Source: Sphingomonas sp. IW22
Lineage (GTDB): Bacteria; Pseudomonadota; Alphaproteobacteria; Sphingomonadales; Sphingomonadaceae
Assembly: GCF_041321155.1 (NCBI RefSeq)
Contig: NZ_JBGGWB010000003.1
Coordinates: forward strand, 62,001 to 126,000
Direction of reading: 5' to 3'
Length of the DNA: 64,000 bases
Numbering within the stretch: position 1 is the first letter of the stretch; every line of letters begins with the position of its first letter. The translations under genes were made by a program, and so were the position numbers. The notes beneath the pieces are model-generated. The model was not told the DNA's origin and searched no databases. It saw only the letters and a list, made by a program, of their open reading frames with translations. Positions 63,157-64,000 of the stretch are shown piece by piece.

Positions 63157-64000
63157 AAGAGCCGCCCCCTCCGACCGCCGCGCCGCCGCCCCCGAGACCG
63201 ACGGTTGCCGGCACCTTTGCCGGCGCGAGTGACGGGCCGCCGCTGGTCAGGTTGAAGACGACATGGGCCGGAAGGTCCGAGGCTCCGTTCCCGCCGGTGC
63301 AGCGGAAGCGGCCCTCCACCGATCCGGTGATCTCGCCGCCGTTGGCGAGGATGCGCAGATAGCGGCGCTTGGCGTGCCATGACGGCGGCGTGTCGCCGCC
63401 CCGCACCACGCGCCGGCTGCTCGACACGACGTATCCGTTGCCGCGCTGCTCGCCGAGTGCCTTCAACGCCTCGGCCGACTCGGTGAACTCCTCGTCCTTA
63501 CAGCCGCCGTTGAGCACGCGTCCGATCGACCGGCGCGAGCAGTGATGCGGCGCCAGCAGGACGTGCCACGCTAGCTGGTCGGGGGTCTTGCGGTGAACCT
63601 CCTTTTCCAGCCTCTCCAGCACCTCGACCGAGGTGTCGCCGCAGGTTAGGATCAGATTCTCGCCGCCGAATCGCCGGATTGTCCACTGGATTACGAGGCT
63701 GGTGGGGTTCGAGGATGCGGGAGGGCAGCCCTCGGCGGTCTTGGGGATATTCCATTCTGCGGGTGTCGGCGCGAGAAGACGCCATTGGAAGTCGGTGGCG
63801 ATAGCCCCGTTCGTGAACCGACTGGTATCCATCACTTTGAGCCGGTTGCCATCGCGCTCGCCCGCGGCGGTGCCCTTGAGCGCGTTGCGCCGCTTGATCT
63901 CGTCGGTGATGGGCTTCGACTGTTCGGTGACGTAGTGGGGATTTAGGCCGTACGGGGTGCACCAGATCTCGTCCACGATGATCTTGGGATCAGAGTCTTC
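63149..64000 (-). CDS. ComEC-like metallo-beta-lactamase-fold protein with Gly-rich tail (partial)
   Basis: The visible 283 residues are the C-terminal part of a larger protein cut by the window edge; the frame is open at 64000. NPTSLVIQWTIRRFGGENLI, followed by LTCGD, and VLLAPHHCSRRSIGRV are the second half of a ComEC/Rec2-type metallo-beta-lactamase fold. The last ~85 residues form another small domain (RYLRILANGGEITGSVEGRF, HVVFNLTSGGPS) and end in GLGGGGAAVGGGGSYG, a glycine-rich tail. The first metal motif is outside the window. Its stop overlaps the start of the E1/JAB gene by 8 bases, so it is the operon gene immediately upstream. Confidence 0.78.
   Translation of the reverse strand, partial: EDSDPKIIVDEIWCTPYGLNPHYVTEQSKPITDEIKRRNALKGTAAGERDGNRLKVMDTSRFTNGAIATDFQWRLLAPTPAEWNIPKTAEGCPPASSNPTSLVIQWTIRRFGGENLILTCGDTSVEVLERLEKEVHRKTPDQLAWHVLLAPHHCSRRSIGRVLNGGCKDEEFTESAEALKALGEQRGNGYVVSSSRRVVRGGDTPPSWHAKRRYLRILANGGEITGSVEGRFRCTGGNGASDLPAHVVFNLTSGGPSLAPAKVPATVGLGGGGAAVGGGGSYG

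Overview
The window is GC-rich, almost fully coding DNA from an alphaproteobacterium, most likely a sphingomonad (Sphingomonas or a close relative). This is inferred from codon and GC style, from the housekeeping genes (a FabI-type enoyl reductase, small-type PurL, long Ku and LigD, TonB receptors) and from a LOV-HTH regulator very similar to EL222 of Erythrobacter. No rRNA, tRNA or CRISPR array was seen.

Bases 1-42,400 are mainly chromosomal core. They hold the argB end, a pdxH/CDF/phzF operon, a non-homologous end-joining operon (ku, a MgtC-like gene, ligD), a circularly permuted ATP-grasp/alpha-E fusion with a transglutaminase, dnaJ-like, yihY, fabI, GNAT and aroC in tandem, purA, a very large hybrid histidine kinase, FAH hydrolase, ygfZ, pyrC, uvrB, two MFS carriers, a TonB receptor with a divergent TetR regulator, an intracellular PHA depolymerase coupled to a formate/nitrite-type channel, bacterioferritin with its small ferredoxin bfd, a DUF418 protein and purL. 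Decay appears at the right edge: arsC has an in-frame TAG, a TPR-glycosyltransferase has a one-base frameshift, and hldE loses its last ~25 codons at about 42,386.

Bases 42,400-59,340 are accessory. They contain a hybrid histidine kinase and an EL222-like LOV-HTH blue-light regulator with a matching palindromic operator between them. Next come a tyrosine-recombinase remnant with an internal deletion, an ECF sigma/anti-sigma pair with a subtilisin-like protease and a Gly/Ser-rich exported protein that share a promoter motif, and a decayed winged-helix membrane regulator. They are followed by a response regulator with an HWE-type kinase (apparently frameshifted at its end), a truncated IS6-type transposase, three small unknown genes (two are tandem paralogues), a MASE1-PAS-GGDEF diguanylate cyclase, a GNAT enzyme and a 5'-truncated esterase.

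Bases 59,347-64,000 hold the most interesting object, a tightly coupled minus-strand operon running in from the right edge. It encodes a ComEC-like metallo-beta-lactamase-fold protein with a glycine-rich C-terminus, a single polypeptide that appears to carry E2-like, E1/ThiF and JAMM/JAB deconjugase domains, a multi-pass membrane protein and a second metallo-beta-lactamase-fold protein. It looks like a bacterial ubiquitin-like conjugation system, probably in a defence or conflict setting. Its upstream part lies outside the window.
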